Source: Micromonospora sediminimaris | Lineage (GTDB): Bacteria > Actinomycetota > Actinomycetes > Mycobacteriales > Micromonosporaceae | NCBI GenBank assembly: GCA_900112325.1 | Contig: FOLJ01000011.1 | Span: 184,079-248,078, forward strand | DNA: 64,000 bases | Reading direction: 5' to 3' | Shown here: piece after piece, positions 25,149-33,840 of the stretch | Position numbering within the stretch: the first letter of the stretch is position 1 | Layout: each line of letters opens with the position of its first letter | The notes under the pieces: model-generated | Told to the model about the DNA's origin: nothing | The model's input: only the letters and a program-made list of their open reading frames with translations | Database searches by the model: none | Position numbers and translations under genes: made by a program

Positions 25149-25717
25149 CGGTCGTCGTCCTTCGCTGGCGGGGCCGCGGCGAGCAGGTCTCCCAGCCGAC
25201 CGGCGTGGTCGCGCATCCGGTGATCGTGCTCGGCGGTGGCCGGGCGCTGCGCGTACCACACCTCCGAGAAGATGGCGGCGGCGGCGCTCAGCGGCGGTTC
25301 GGCCGGTGGATGGTGGGCACCGGCCTCGGTGACCACCTCGGCGACGGTCATACCGGGCCGGACCTGCACCACGCGCCGATCGGTGAGCTGGTGGAGCATG
25401 CCGCGCAACCGCTCGCGGACCGCCTCGTCGTAGCGGCCCTCGGCGGCCAGCCGGTCGGCCATCACTTCGGTGCCGACCGGGCCGGCCGACGGCGGTGAAG
25501 CGACGGTCACCGGCGGGGTCTCGGGCTTCCGCGCCGTGCCCTCGGTGCGGCGGCGTCGGTGCAGCCGGGGCAGCCGGCGGGGCAGCCAGGCGGGGAAGGT
25601 GTACCAGGCCGTCGCGGTAAGCGCCGTGGCCAGCACCAGCAGCAGCGTGGCCAGCGGCAGCGGCAGGTGGTCGCCGAGGGCTGCGGTGGTTTCGGTCCAC
25701 CAGCGGCTGATGCTCAT
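25145..25717 (-). CDS. DUF4129 domain protein
   Basis: 190-aa membrane protein. A helix lies at about 18-42 (LPLATLLLVLATALTATAWY). A basic linker follows, then the DUF4129 domain (about 85-180) with EGRYDEAVRERLRGMLHQL and FSEVWYAQRPATAEHD. The domain is common next to MoxR/DUF58 in actinobacteria. The ATG overlaps the upstream gene stop (ATGA) and its own stop overlaps the DUF4350 start. Function unknown; a cofactor of the MoxR system is inferred from conserved neighbourhood. Confidence 0.85.
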   Translation of the reverse strand: MSISRWWTETTAALGDHLPLPLATLLLVLATALTATAWYTFPAWLPRRLPRLHRRRRTEGTARKPETPPVTVASPPSAGPVGTEVMADRLAAEGRYDEAVRERLRGMLHQLTDRRVVQVRPGMTVAEVVTEAGAHHPPAEPPLSAAAAIFSEVWYAQRPATAEHDHRMRDHAGRLGDLLAAAPPAKDDDR

Positions 25718-26556
25718 CCGCCGACCGCCAGCAGGTCCTTGGTACGCGGTGCGGCGGGCACCCGGGCGAGCCGGATGTCCAGGCCCTCGGTGCGGATCCG
25801 GGTCTCCAGATGCACGACCGCGTCCAGGCAGGCCAAGGCGGCGAAGGCGACCGTGTTCACGGCCGCCCAGACCAGCATCGCCACGGCATCGGCCCAGCCC
25901 TCGGTGACCAGATCGAGTGCGGTCACCCCGGTGAACAACCCCCAACCGAGCCCGACCCGGATGATCCACCAGACGAGGTAGCCGAGTACCCGCAGCGCGG
26001 CGGCCCGCCCGGTCAGGCGCAGCGCCATTGCGACGGAGCGGTTGATCGCGCGTACCGGTGCGACCCGGTCGACCACCAGCGCCGGTGCCACCGCACCCAA
26101 CAGAGCGAATCCGATGAACCAGACGGGGCCGAGCAGGGACGCGAGCAGCATGACCGCGCCGACGGCGGGACAGAGCAGGACGGTGGCGCCCCAGCGGCCG
26201 CCGGGCCCCCATGCGTCCGTGGCGGCGGAGCGCCCGTCGACCAGCGCGCCGGCGGCGGCGTGGGCGGCGGGGTTGCCGAGCAGCAGAATGATCATTGCTT
26301 CGGTTGCCGCGCCGAGGGCGAGCAGGAACCAGAAGATGCCGAACTCGCTCAGGCCGGACGGCCACCACAGCGGCCCGGTGGCACCCATGGCGGTCCGTAG
26401 GGGCAGCAGCAGGAGTTGTTCACCGGCGGCCAGCACGGCGGCGAGGGGCAGCAGGACCGCTGCCTGGCCGCGTAGCAGCAGCACCGCGGAGTCGAGCAGT
26501 TCCCCGCTGGTGAGCGGGCGACCGGGGAGTACGACGGTCGGGCCTGTTTCGGGCAC
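25714..26556 (-). CDS. Polytopic membrane protein, GDPD membrane-domain-like
   Basis: 280-aa protein with about six hydrophobic segments between residues 25 and 250. It begins VPETGPTVVLPGRPLTSGELLD and ends RVPAAPRTKDLLAVGG. The pattern LTSGELLDSAVLLLRGQ and ALVVDRVAPVRAINRSVAMA resembles the membrane domain associated with glycerophosphodiester phosphodiesterases, without the catalytic domain. The GTG at 26556 is chosen because CAGGAG lies 7 bp upstream. First gene of the minus MoxR/DUF58 operon; the 208-bp gap to mtrA holds divergent promoters. Confidence 0.75.
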   Translation of the reverse strand: MPETGPTVVLPGRPLTSGELLDSAVLLLRGQAAVLLPLAAVLAAGEQLLLLPLRTAMGATGPLWWPSGLSEFGIFWFLLALGAATEAMIILLLGNPAAHAAAGALVDGRSAATDAWGPGGRWGATVLLCPAVGAVMLLASLLGPVWFIGFALLGAVAPALVVDRVAPVRAINRSVAMALRLTGRAAALRVLGYLVWWIIRVGLGWGLFTGVTALDLVTEGWADAVAMLVWAAVNTVAFAALACLDAVVHLETRIRTEGLDIRLARVPAAPRTKDLLAVGG

Positions 26557-26764
26557 GCGTACTCCTGGGAGGCGGTGATGGTGGCGCGCTGCGGCGCACC
26601 CGGGGATCATGTTGACACGCGCGGTCGCCCGGGGTGCAGACCCGCCCCCGGGGTGGCACGTGCGGGCGGTAGAACCGAGCGGTGCTGGGCACGGCCCACC
26701 TGACGGCAGTAGCGTGCGGGTGACGCCGAGCCCACCGAACTGACGGGATGGAACCATTAACCCC

Positions 26765-27454
26765 ATGAGAGCCCGGGTACTGGTGGTCGACGACGACCCC
26801 GCGCTCGCCGAGATGCTCGGCATCGTGCTGCGCAGCGAAGGCTTCATGCCCTCGTTCGTGGCGGACGGGGAACGGGCATTGGCCGCGTTCCGCGACAATC
26901 GGCCCGACATCGTCCTGCTTGACCTGATGCTGCCCGGAATGAGCGGTATCGACGTGGCGCGGGCGATCCGGGGCGAGTCCGGAGTGCCGATCGTGATGCT
27001 GACCGCCAAGAGCGACACGGTCGACGTCGTGCTCGGTCTGGAGTCGGGTGCCGACGACTACGTGGTCAAGCCGTTCAAGCCGAAGGAACTGGTGGCCCGG
27101 ATGCGGGCGCGGTTGCGTCGCGGCGAGGACGCCGCGCCGGAGCTGCTCACCATCGGCCCGCCCGGCAACCAGATCGCCATAGACGTACCGGCACACACCG
27201 TCAGTCGCAACGGCGAGGAGGTGAAGCTGACGCCGCTGGAGTTCGACCTGCTGGTCGCGCTCGCCCGCAAACCGCGTCAGGTCTTCACCCGGGAGGTGCT
27301 GCTCGAGCAGGTCTGGGGATACCGGCACGCGGCGGACACCCGGCTGGTCAACGTGCACGTGCAGCGGCTACGAGCCAAGATCGAGCCGGATCCGGAGCGC
27401 CCCGAAATCATCCTCACCGTTCGTGGCGTGGGCTACAAGGCGGGCACCGGATAG
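26765..27454 (+). CDS. mtrA: Response regulator MtrA
   Basis: 229-aa OmpR-family regulator. The receiver (1-120) has D9-D11, phosphoacceptor D53 in LLDLMLPGMSGIDVARAIR, MLTAKSDTVDVVLGLESGADDYVVKPF, and the winged helix with KLTPLEFDLLVALARKP, DTRLVNVHVQRLRAKIEPD and GVGYKAG. These match actinobacterial MtrA closely. MtrAB-LpqB controls cell division, osmotic response and envelope genes. It is followed by mtrB (13 bp gap) and lpqB in the conserved order. Confidence 0.97.
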   Translation: MRARVLVVDDDPALAEMLGIVLRSEGFMPSFVADGERALAAFRDNRPDIVLLDLMLPGMSGIDVARAIRGESGVPIVMLTAKSDTVDVVLGLESGADDYVVKPFKPKELVARMRARLRRGEDAAPELLTIGPPGNQIAIDVPAHTVSRNGEEVKLTPLEFDLLVALARKPRQVFTREVLLEQVWGYRHAADTRLVNVHVQRLRAKIEPDPERPEIILTVRGVGYKAGTG

Positions 27455-27467
27455 CCTTGGTCGCACT

Positions 27468-29237
27468 GTGACCACCTCCCCGATCCCCGATCTCGACCCG
27501 ACCTCCCGCCGGCGCGGTGCCGCGCGGGAGTTGTGGCGTGGGGTGAGCGGGCGACTGGCCCGATCACTGGCGAGGCTGCACCAGACCTGGCGCCGGTCGT
27601 TGCAGGTGCGGGTGGTGACCATCACGTTGGTGACCTCCAGCCTGCTGGTCGGCGGGTTCGCCTACCTGATCGCCGACAAGATCACGAGCATTCTGCTGGA
27701 CAATGCCAAGACCGACGTCCAGTTGCGGCTGCTCAACGGCGCGGAGTACGCGGCCAAGCAGTTCAGCCTCTACAGCCAGCCGCAGGAGGCGCAGCTCCAG
27801 GAGACGATCGACGGCACGGTCAACTACCTCGCCGGTGGCGACCCCCAGCAGAACAGCGGCGTGGTGGTGGCCCTGACCGCGGACAACTGGCCCGGAGTGA
27901 TCGAGGCGCGCACCTCACCGTCGGCGAACGTCCGGCCCCTGATCAGCCCCGAGCTGCGCGCAGCGGTGGCCGACGGGAACGTGGCCAACCAGATCCGCAC
28001 CGGCCGGCTCACCGGAGACGCCGAGGCGAAGTACCTCGTCTACGGCTCGCCGGTGCCGACCCGCTTCGGCCAGGTGGAACTCTACTACTTCGTGCCGCTG
28101 ACCCTGCAGGACACCACGGCGGCGCAGGCGCGGGCCACCGTGGTGGCCACCGGAGTCGCCCTGGTGCTGCTGCTCGGGCTGCTCGCCGCCCTGGTGACCC
28201 GGCTGGTGGTGATCCCGGTACGGGTCGCCGCCCGGACCGCCCAGCGACTCTCGGCCGGCCTGCTCGACCAGCGGATGGCCGTCAACGGCGAGGACGACCT
28301 GGCGCTGCTCGCGGCTTCGTTCAACCAGATGGCCACCAACCTGCAACGGCAGATCCTGCGACTGGAGGAAATGTCCCGACTGCAACGTCGGTTCACCTCC
28401 GACGTGTCGCACGAACTGCGGACCCCGCTGACCACGGTACGGATGGCCGCTGATCTGATCTTCGCCGAACGCGACGAGTTCGATCCGGCGGTGGCACGCA
28501 GCGCCGAGCTGCTCCAGGCCGAGCTGGACCGCTTCGAGGAACTGCTGACAGACCTGCTGGAGATCAGCCGGTTCGACGCGGGCTTCGCGGTGCTCGACGC
28601 CGAGCCGACCGATCTGGTGCCGGTGGTCCACCGGGTGGCCGACCGGCTGGCCGGGCTGGCCGAGCGGGTCGGGGTGGCCATCGAGCTTGACGTCCCGACC
28701 GCCCCGGTGATCGCCGAGATCGACCCACGACGGGTCGAACGGGTGCTGCGCAACCTGGTCGGCAACGCTGTCGAGCACGGCGAGGGTCGGCCGGTGCGGA
28801 TCACACTGGGCATGGACGAGACCGCCGTCGCGCTTACCGTCCGCGACCACGGCGTCGGGCTCAAGCCGGGCGAGGAGAAGCTGGTTTTTAACCGGTTCTG
28901 GCGGGCTGATCCGTCGCGGGCCCGGCAGACCGGCGGGACCGGCCTGGGCCTGTCGATCAGCCTGGAGGACGCCCGCCTGCACGGCGGCTGGCTGGAAGCG
29001 TGGGGTGCACCGGGGCAGGGCGCGCAGTTCCGGCTCACCCTGCCGGCGCGCGCCGGCGATCGGCTCACCACCTCGCCGCTGCGGCTGGTGCCGGCCGACG
29101 CCACGCTGCCGTTCGGTGGCGCGCCTGCCGGTGGGCTGCTGGCCATCGGGCCCGGCCCGGCCGGCGCGCTCGCCGTCGGCCCGGCTCCGGACGCGGTGCC
29201 GCCGGCCGAACAGCCGCGCGCGGAGGTGGGCTCGTGA
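27468..29237 (+). CDS. mtrB: Sensor histidine kinase MtrB
   Basis: 589-aa membrane kinase. Helix 1 is at about 43-65, followed by an extracytoplasmic domain of about 140 residues and helix 2 (VVATGVALVLLLGLLAALV). A HAMP domain precedes the H-box DVSHELRTPLTTV. The N-box is NLVGNAVEHGEG and the G2 box is GTGLGLSISLEDARLHGG. The C-terminus is Pro/Ala-rich. The GTG at 27468 gives the usual N-terminus (TTSPIPDLDPTS); an in-frame GTG at 27423 would overlap mtrA. Its stop overlaps lpqB by 4 bp, fitting the MtrAB-LpqB partnership. Confidence 0.96.
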   Translation: MTTSPIPDLDPTSRRRGAARELWRGVSGRLARSLARLHQTWRRSLQVRVVTITLVTSSLLVGGFAYLIADKITSILLDNAKTDVQLRLLNGAEYAAKQFSLYSQPQEAQLQETIDGTVNYLAGGDPQQNSGVVVALTADNWPGVIEARTSPSANVRPLISPELRAAVADGNVANQIRTGRLTGDAEAKYLVYGSPVPTRFGQVELYYFVPLTLQDTTAAQARATVVATGVALVLLLGLLAALVTRLVVIPVRVAARTAQRLSAGLLDQRMAVNGEDDLALLAASFNQMATNLQRQILRLEEMSRLQRRFTSDVSHELRTPLTTVRMAADLIFAERDEFDPAVARSAELLQAELDRFEELLTDLLEISRFDAGFAVLDAEPTDLVPVVHRVADRLAGLAERVGVAIELDVPTAPVIAEIDPRRVERVLRNLVGNAVEHGEGRPVRITLGMDETAVALTVRDHGVGLKPGEEKLVFNRFWRADPSRARQTGGTGLGLSISLEDARLHGGWLEAWGAPGQGAQFRLTLPARAGDRLTTSPLRLVPADATLPFGGAPAGGLLAIGPGPAGALAVGPAPDAVPPAEQPRAEVGS

Positions 29238-31033
29238 GGCGACGGTTGTTGACCGGGGTCCTCGCCGGTGTGCTGGTGCTGGGTGTCGCCGCCGGCTGCG
29301 GGATCCCCGACCGCAGCGAGGTGCAGATCGAGCAGCGTGGGCCGGCCGCGGAGACGAACTGGTCGTTGGGACGCGGTACGGAGCCACCGACGCGGGAGGC
29401 CAGCGGCAGCGACGCCGAGGCGTTCGTGCGCAACTTCCTGGCCGCGGCGGCCGGCGAGCCCGACCGGGCGTACGAGCGGGTGAAGCGGTTCATCGCGACC
29501 GCGGACCGCAACGGGCTGCCGGACAAGCAGGGCAGCGAGGTGGCGCTGTCGGTGGTGCGGCTCACCGACGATCCGGTGATCGAACCGGACGTGGACAGCA
29601 TGAAGGTCACCATCAGCGTGCAGCAGGTCGGGCTGCTGCGGGCCAACGGGATGCTGGTGCCGCCGGTGGCCACCGAGTCGACGTACGAGTTCCGGCTGAT
29701 CAGTGCCGGCCCGGTGGGTGAGGACGACGCCGGCTACTACGTCAGCGACCCGCCGAACGTGCTGCTGCTCAGCGACGACGCGCTGCGCCGGTACTACCAG
29801 GCGGAGGCGATCTACTTCTGGAACTCCGACCGCACCCAGCTCGTGCCGGACCAGCGGTACCTCTCCTCGGCCGTACCACCGCAGCGGCGGGTGAGCGAGG
29901 TCGTCCGGTGGTTGACCGCCGGCCCGTCGGACTGGCTGCGGATCGGTGTCTCCGGTCTACCCGACCGCACCGAGATGATCAACAATGCCACCGGTTCAGA
30001 CGGCCGGTGGGAGGTCAACCTGGACATGCCGGGCGCTGACGAGCGGCGGCTGGAGCAGCTCGGTACCCAGTTGGCGTGGTCCCTGCGGGAGCTGCACGGC
30101 ACCGTTGAGGTGAAGATCCTCAACCAGTCCCGTAAGGTGATCGACCTTGCGGAGCAGCGCCGGCTGAACCCGCTGGACCTGATCGAGGTCAACGCACGGC
30201 GATACTGCGTCTACGAGGGGGCGATCCACTCGCTGACGGTTGCCGGCGAGGCCGCCGGCTCGGTACCGGTGGCGCCCGAGGTCAACCACGACATCGTCTC
30301 GGCCGGACTGCGTCGCGTCGACGCTGACGTCCTGGTCGCCGTCGTGATGGCCGGTGAGGACGGGCGGCAGCGGCTGGCCGTCGGGCGGAGCGGCGGCGTG
30401 GTGGAAACCCTCACCACCGGTCCCAGCAGGTACGCCGAGATGAGCCGCCCGGTCTGGATTCGCAGCGACGGCGCCCGCCCGACCGGCCTGGTGGTCGCCG
30501 ACGGCCGGCTCTACCGCTTCGACGACCAGGCGGCGACGCGGCAGGTGCAGCTCAGCCTGCCGGGCCGGGTCACCGCGGTGGCCCCAGCCCTGGACGGGCA
30601 CCGGCTGGCGCTGATCGTCGACGGCACGCTGCACGTCGCCGCGATCAACTGGGAGGGCGGCGTACCCACAGTGGGCCCGGCCCGACGGCTGGTCAGCTCG
30701 CTTACCGACGCCACCGCAGTGGACTGGTCGGCGGCGAACCGCCTGCTGGTGGCGGGCTCGGCGGGTCGCCCGGCGATCTACGACGTGACCGTCGACGGTG
30801 CCCTGGAGACCCCGCTGCGGGAGGACACCGGCAGCCAGGTCGACCACCTCGCCGCGTACCCGGCCACCGCCGAGCGGTCCCCGCTGGCCGGCTCGTTCAT
30901 GTACGAGGCGAACGGGGTGGCGTACCGCAGCAACCCGTTCGACCGGATCAACCGCGACCAGGTCCAGGACGTGACACCGCCGCCGGCGGGGGTGCGTCCG
31001 GGCAACCCCACCGCCCCCGTCTTCCTCTACTGA
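29234..31033 (+). CDS. lpqB: Lipoprotein LpqB
   Basis: 599-aa lipoprotein. The signal peptide MRRRLLTGVLAGVLVLGVAAGC has a lipobox ending at Cys22. A GerMN-type domain follows (about 200-310, with SEVVRWLTAGPSDWLRIGVSG and VEVKILNQSRKVIDL). A C-terminal beta-propeller-like region runs from about 340 to the end (ADVLVAVVMAGEDGRQRLAV, ATAVDWSAANRLLVAG). In mycobacteria and streptomycetes LpqB interacts with the MtrB sensor domain. GTGA overlap with mtrB. Confidence 0.95.
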   Translation: MRRRLLTGVLAGVLVLGVAAGCGIPDRSEVQIEQRGPAAETNWSLGRGTEPPTREASGSDAEAFVRNFLAAAAGEPDRAYERVKRFIATADRNGLPDKQGSEVALSVVRLTDDPVIEPDVDSMKVTISVQQVGLLRANGMLVPPVATESTYEFRLISAGPVGEDDAGYYVSDPPNVLLLSDDALRRYYQAEAIYFWNSDRTQLVPDQRYLSSAVPPQRRVSEVVRWLTAGPSDWLRIGVSGLPDRTEMINNATGSDGRWEVNLDMPGADERRLEQLGTQLAWSLRELHGTVEVKILNQSRKVIDLAEQRRLNPLDLIEVNARRYCVYEGAIHSLTVAGEAAGSVPVAPEVNHDIVSAGLRRVDADVLVAVVMAGEDGRQRLAVGRSGGVVETLTTGPSRYAEMSRPVWIRSDGARPTGLVVADGRLYRFDDQAATRQVQLSLPGRVTAVAPALDGHRLALIVDGTLHVAAINWEGGVPTVGPARRLVSSLTDATAVDWSAANRLLVAGSAGRPAIYDVTVDGALETPLREDTGSQVDHLAAYPATAERSPLAGSFMYEANGVAYRSNPFDRINRDQVQDVTPPPAGVRPGNPTAPVFLY

Positions 31034-31040
31034 GCAGGCC

Positions 31041-31739
31041 GTGACGGGCGGGCTCTGGGCGGACCTGGCCGACCTGGTGCTGCCCACCGAGTGCGCCGGC
31101 TGTCGGGAACGCCGTCCCGGCCTGCGGCACGGGGTCTGCCCCGACTGCGTCACCGTCCTGCGGGCGCTGCGCCCGGGGCCGGTGCGACCTGTCCCGGCCC
31201 CGCCGGGTCTGCCGCCCTGTCACGCCCTGGGTGCGTACGGCGGGCCGCTGCGGGAGACGCTGCTGGCGTACAAGGAACACGGCCGGCACGGTCTTGCCCG
31301 GCCACTCGGTGCGCTGCTCGCCGAGGTCGTCGCTGCGGCGGTCGGTTCGGTGGGGCCGGTGCTGCTGGTGCCGGTGCCGGACACCCCGGCGGCGGCCCGG
31401 GCCCGCTACGGCGATCACCTGAGCCGGTTGACCCGGCACTGCGCCCGCCGGCTGCGGGCGGCAGGCTGGCCGGTCCGGGTGCACAACGCGGTACGTGCCG
31501 CACCTCGACCGGACTCGGTGACGCTGGACAGCGCCGGGCGGGCGGCGGCGGCCACGGCTGCCTTCCGGGCCCGTTCGAGCCGCGATCCGGCCATCGCGGG
31601 GGCGAGGGTGGTCCTGCTGGACGACATCGTCACCACCGGGGCGACCCTCGCGGCGGTCAGCCGGGTACTGACCGTGCGCGGGTTGTCGCCGTACGGGGCG
31701 GCGGTGCTGGCCGCGACACGGAAAAGGCACCAACAGTGA
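31041..31739 (+). CDS. ComF family phosphoribosyltransferase-like protein
   Basis: 232-aa ComF/GntX-type protein. The N-terminal zinc-ribbon cysteines are in LPTECAGCRERR and GVCPDCVTVL. The C-terminal PRTase domain has the PRPP loop RVVLLDDIVTTGATLAAVSR and VHNAVRAAPRPDSVTLDSAGR. In naturally competent bacteria ComF takes part in DNA uptake; in actinobacteria it is a conserved neighbour of lpqB and hpf with unclear role. It starts at GTG 31041, 7 bp after lpqB. Confidence 0.93.
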   Translation: MTGGLWADLADLVLPTECAGCRERRPGLRHGVCPDCVTVLRALRPGPVRPVPAPPGLPPCHALGAYGGPLRETLLAYKEHGRHGLARPLGALLAEVVAAAVGSVGPVLLVPVPDTPAAARARYGDHLSRLTRHCARRLRAAGWPVRVHNAVRAAPRPDSVTLDSAGRAAAATAAFRARSSRDPAIAGARVVLLDDIVTTGATLAAVSRVLTVRGLSPYGAAVLAATRKRHQQ

Positions 31740-31822
31740 CCGATCGTGTTTCCGTTTCACCCCTTCGTGTATGAGGTGTGGAAATTCTCCGGGCGGTCTT
31801 GGCGACCGGGGGTGACTGTCGG

Positions 31823-31838
31823 GCTAACAGGAGTTAGC
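31823..31838. promoter_or_regulatory. Perfect inverted repeat upstream of hpf
   Basis: GCTAAC AGGA GTTAGC is a perfect 6+6 bp palindrome with a 4-bp spacer, about 150 bp before the hpf start and within the 248-bp comF-hpf gap. It is flanked by TGACTGTCGGG and GGCTGTCGGGGG, a near repeat. It may be an operator or short hairpin. No promoter could be assigned with confidence. Confidence 0.35.
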
Positions 31839-31987
31839 GTTTGGCTGTCGGGGGTAGGAAGGCCATCCCACCCGCTCCCGGCGGTGAGAGGAGGCGTAGC
31901 CGTATTGACCGGTCGACGCCGAATGGGGCCGTCCCCCGGGCGCGACCGGAGTTCCGGATCGAAGACCGTCCGAACGAGGGAGGTCAC

Positions 31988-32638
31988 GTGGACATCGTGG
32001 TCAAGGGCCGTAACGTCGAAGTGCCGGACCATTACCGGGTGCACGTAGCAGACAAGCTTGCGAAGATCGAACGCTACGACCACAAGCTCATTCGTGTCGA
32101 TGTCGAACTGTTCCACGAGCGCAATCCGCGCCAGGCCGATCACTGCCAGCGGGTGGAGATCACCTGCTATTCACGTGGCCCGGTGATTCGGGCCGAGGCC
32201 TGCACCAGCGACTTCTACAGCGCTCTGGACTCGGCGATCGCCAAGCTCGACTCCCGGCTGCGTCGCGCGGCCGACCGGCGTCGGGTACACCGGGGCCGGC
32301 ACGCGCCGCTGTCGGTCGCGGCCGCGACCGCCGGCCTGCCGGTGACCGACCTTCCCGCGCTGTCCGCCCCCGCGGAGACCAGCAGCGCCGCCGCGGAGAC
32401 CAGCACCGCCACCGCGCTGGCCGAGCGGCCCGAGGAGGAGTACGCCGACGACCAGCCGTGGCACATCGCCCGGGAGAAGGTGCACCCCGCCGAGCCGATG
32501 ACCATCGACGACGCCCTGTTCCAGATGGAACTGGTGGGCCACGACTTCTATCTCTTCCAGGACAAGGAATCCGGCCGCCCGAGCGTGGTCTACCGGCGGC
32601 ACGCCTACGACTACGGCATCATCTCGCTGGACATCTGA
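31988..32638 (+). CDS. hpf: Ribosome hibernation promoting factor, long form
   Basis: 216-aa long HPF (S30AE family). The N-terminal ribosome-binding domain (1-105) starts MDIVVKGRNVEVPDHYRVHV. An Ala/Thr-rich linker follows (about 125-150), then the C-terminal dimerisation domain (PWHIAREKVHPAEPM, FYLFQDKESGRPSVVYRRH, YGIISLDI). Long HPF dimerises 70S ribosomes into 100S particles in stationary phase. The GTG at 31988 is preceded by GAGGGAGG; upstream in-frame codons look non-coding. Located between comF and, beyond the GNAT pair, secA, as in most actinobacteria. Confidence 0.95.
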   Translation: MDIVVKGRNVEVPDHYRVHVADKLAKIERYDHKLIRVDVELFHERNPRQADHCQRVEITCYSRGPVIRAEACTSDFYSALDSAIAKLDSRLRRAADRRRVHRGRHAPLSVAAATAGLPVTDLPALSAPAETSSAAAETSTATALAERPEEEYADDQPWHIAREKVHPAEPMTIDDALFQMELVGHDFYLFQDKESGRPSVVYRRHAYDYGIISLDI

Positions 32639-32712
32639 CCGTGACGGCGGCCCGGGTCGGTACCCACCCGACCCGGGCGCCGTCGCGGACCTGGGCCCGT
32701 CGGGTCCCCGGA

Positions 32713-33840
32713 TCAGCCCAACGGATCCGTCGTCAGCAGGCCGTAGACCGTCGAGTCGGCCCGGCTACCCGCCGCGCCGGGTAGCCGACCGCGCAACAGC
32801 CCCTCTCGCCGGAATCCGGCCTTCTGCAGCACCCGCTGGGAGGCGGCGTTCTCCGGCAGAGTGCCGGCCCACAGCCGGGACAGGCCGACGTGGTCGAACC
32901 CCCACCGGGCGAGTAGCCGTACCGCGCGGGTGGCGTAGCCGCGTCCGCGCCATCCCGGCAGCAGGCTGTAACCGAGCATCGCCTGGCCGCTGGCGGGCTG
33001 GTCGGGCAGGAGCATGCAGCTGCCGGCGAACTCCCCGGAGGCGGCGTCGAGGATGGTCATCGCCGCGGCGGTGCCGACCAGCCACTGGCTCTCCGCACCG
33101 TGGCAGCGTCGCTCGATCTCATCCCGGGTCGGCGCCTCCGGGGGCACCCGACTGGCCACCACCTCCGGGTCGCTGTGCAGGCGGTACATCTGCTCGTTGT
33201 CGTCCGGTCCGAGCCGACGCAGCACGACCAGCCCGTCGGTGAGTCGACCGTCGGGCAGGTCCGGCAGCGGGCGCTCCGCCGGTCCGGGCGGGTCGTCGGC
33301 GAGCCGTACCCACACCATCCGGTCCCGCCGGCCGCCGCCTCGAACTGCCAACGCGGCTCGGCGTACCCCCTCGGGACGGAAGCCGGCGGCCAGCGCGACC
33401 CGTTGGCTGGCCGTGTTCTCCACCCGGGTGAGCAACTCCAACCGGGCGGTGCCGGTGGCGAACGCGTGCTCGGAGAGGGCCCGGGTGGCGGCGGTGGCCA
33501 CCCCTCGGCCGCGCGCCCACGGTGCCACCCAGTAGCCGATCTCGGCCTGGCCCCGCTGCGGCACCACATGGCTCAGACCCACGGTGCCGAGCAGCCGGTC
33601 GGTCGTCGGGTCGGCGACGGCGTAAGCGGCGCCGCCACCGGCGAAGGCGGCGGGCGCGCCCTCCGTGATCCACAGGCGCGCATCGGCCTCGGTGTACGGA
33701 TCGGGCAGGCCGTCGAGGAAGTGCTGGGTGAGCGGGTCGGCGCAACCGGCCGCGACGTCCTCGACGTCGTCGAGGCGGAACGGCCGAAGCCGCACCCCGT
33801 ACGCCTCGATCCGCTGCGTGCTGCGGTGCGGCGCGGTCAT
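32713..33840 (-). CDS. Double-GNAT acetyltransferase
   Basis: 375-aa protein made of two GNAT N-acetyltransferase domains of the RimJ/RimL type. Domain 1 (about 10-190) has GLSHVVPQRGQAEIGYWVAP and RGRGVATAATRALSEHAF; domain 2 (about 210-375) has SLLPGWRGRGYATRAVRLL and NAASQRVLQKAGFRREG. Both keep the acetyl-CoA loop R/Q-x-x-G-x-G/A. Targets are unknown (ribosomal protein, peptide or small-molecule amines). Its ATG overlaps the previous stop by one base (TGATG). The gene is a sibling of the next upstream gene and is inserted, on the opposite strand, between hpf and secA. Confidence 0.88.
   Translation of the reverse strand: MTAPHRSTQRIEAYGVRLRPFRLDDVEDVAAGCADPLTQHFLDGLPDPYTEADARLWITEGAPAAFAGGGAAYAVADPTTDRLLGTVGLSHVVPQRGQAEIGYWVAPWARGRGVATAATRALSEHAFATGTARLELLTRVENTASQRVALAAGFRPEGVRRAALAVRGGGRRDRMVWVRLADDPPGPAERPLPDLPDGRLTDGLVVLRRLGPDDNEQMYRLHSDPEVVASRVPPEAPTRDEIERRCHGAESQWLVGTAAAMTILDAASGEFAGSCMLLPDQPASGQAMLGYSLLPGWRGRGYATRAVRLLARWGFDHVGLSRLWAGTLPENAASQRVLQKAGFRREGLLRGRLPGAAGSRADSTVYGLLTTDPLG

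Noticed and set aside
25149..25700. N-terminal extension of the DUF4350 protein
   Set aside because: This stretch is antisense-frame shadow of the DUF4129 gene; the GTG 25148 overlaps the DUF4129 stop and restores the membrane-anchor start.
21479..26556. Plus-strand long frames across the MoxR/DUF58 operon
   Set aside because: They are Arg/Pro/Ala-rich shadows opposite well-supported genes.
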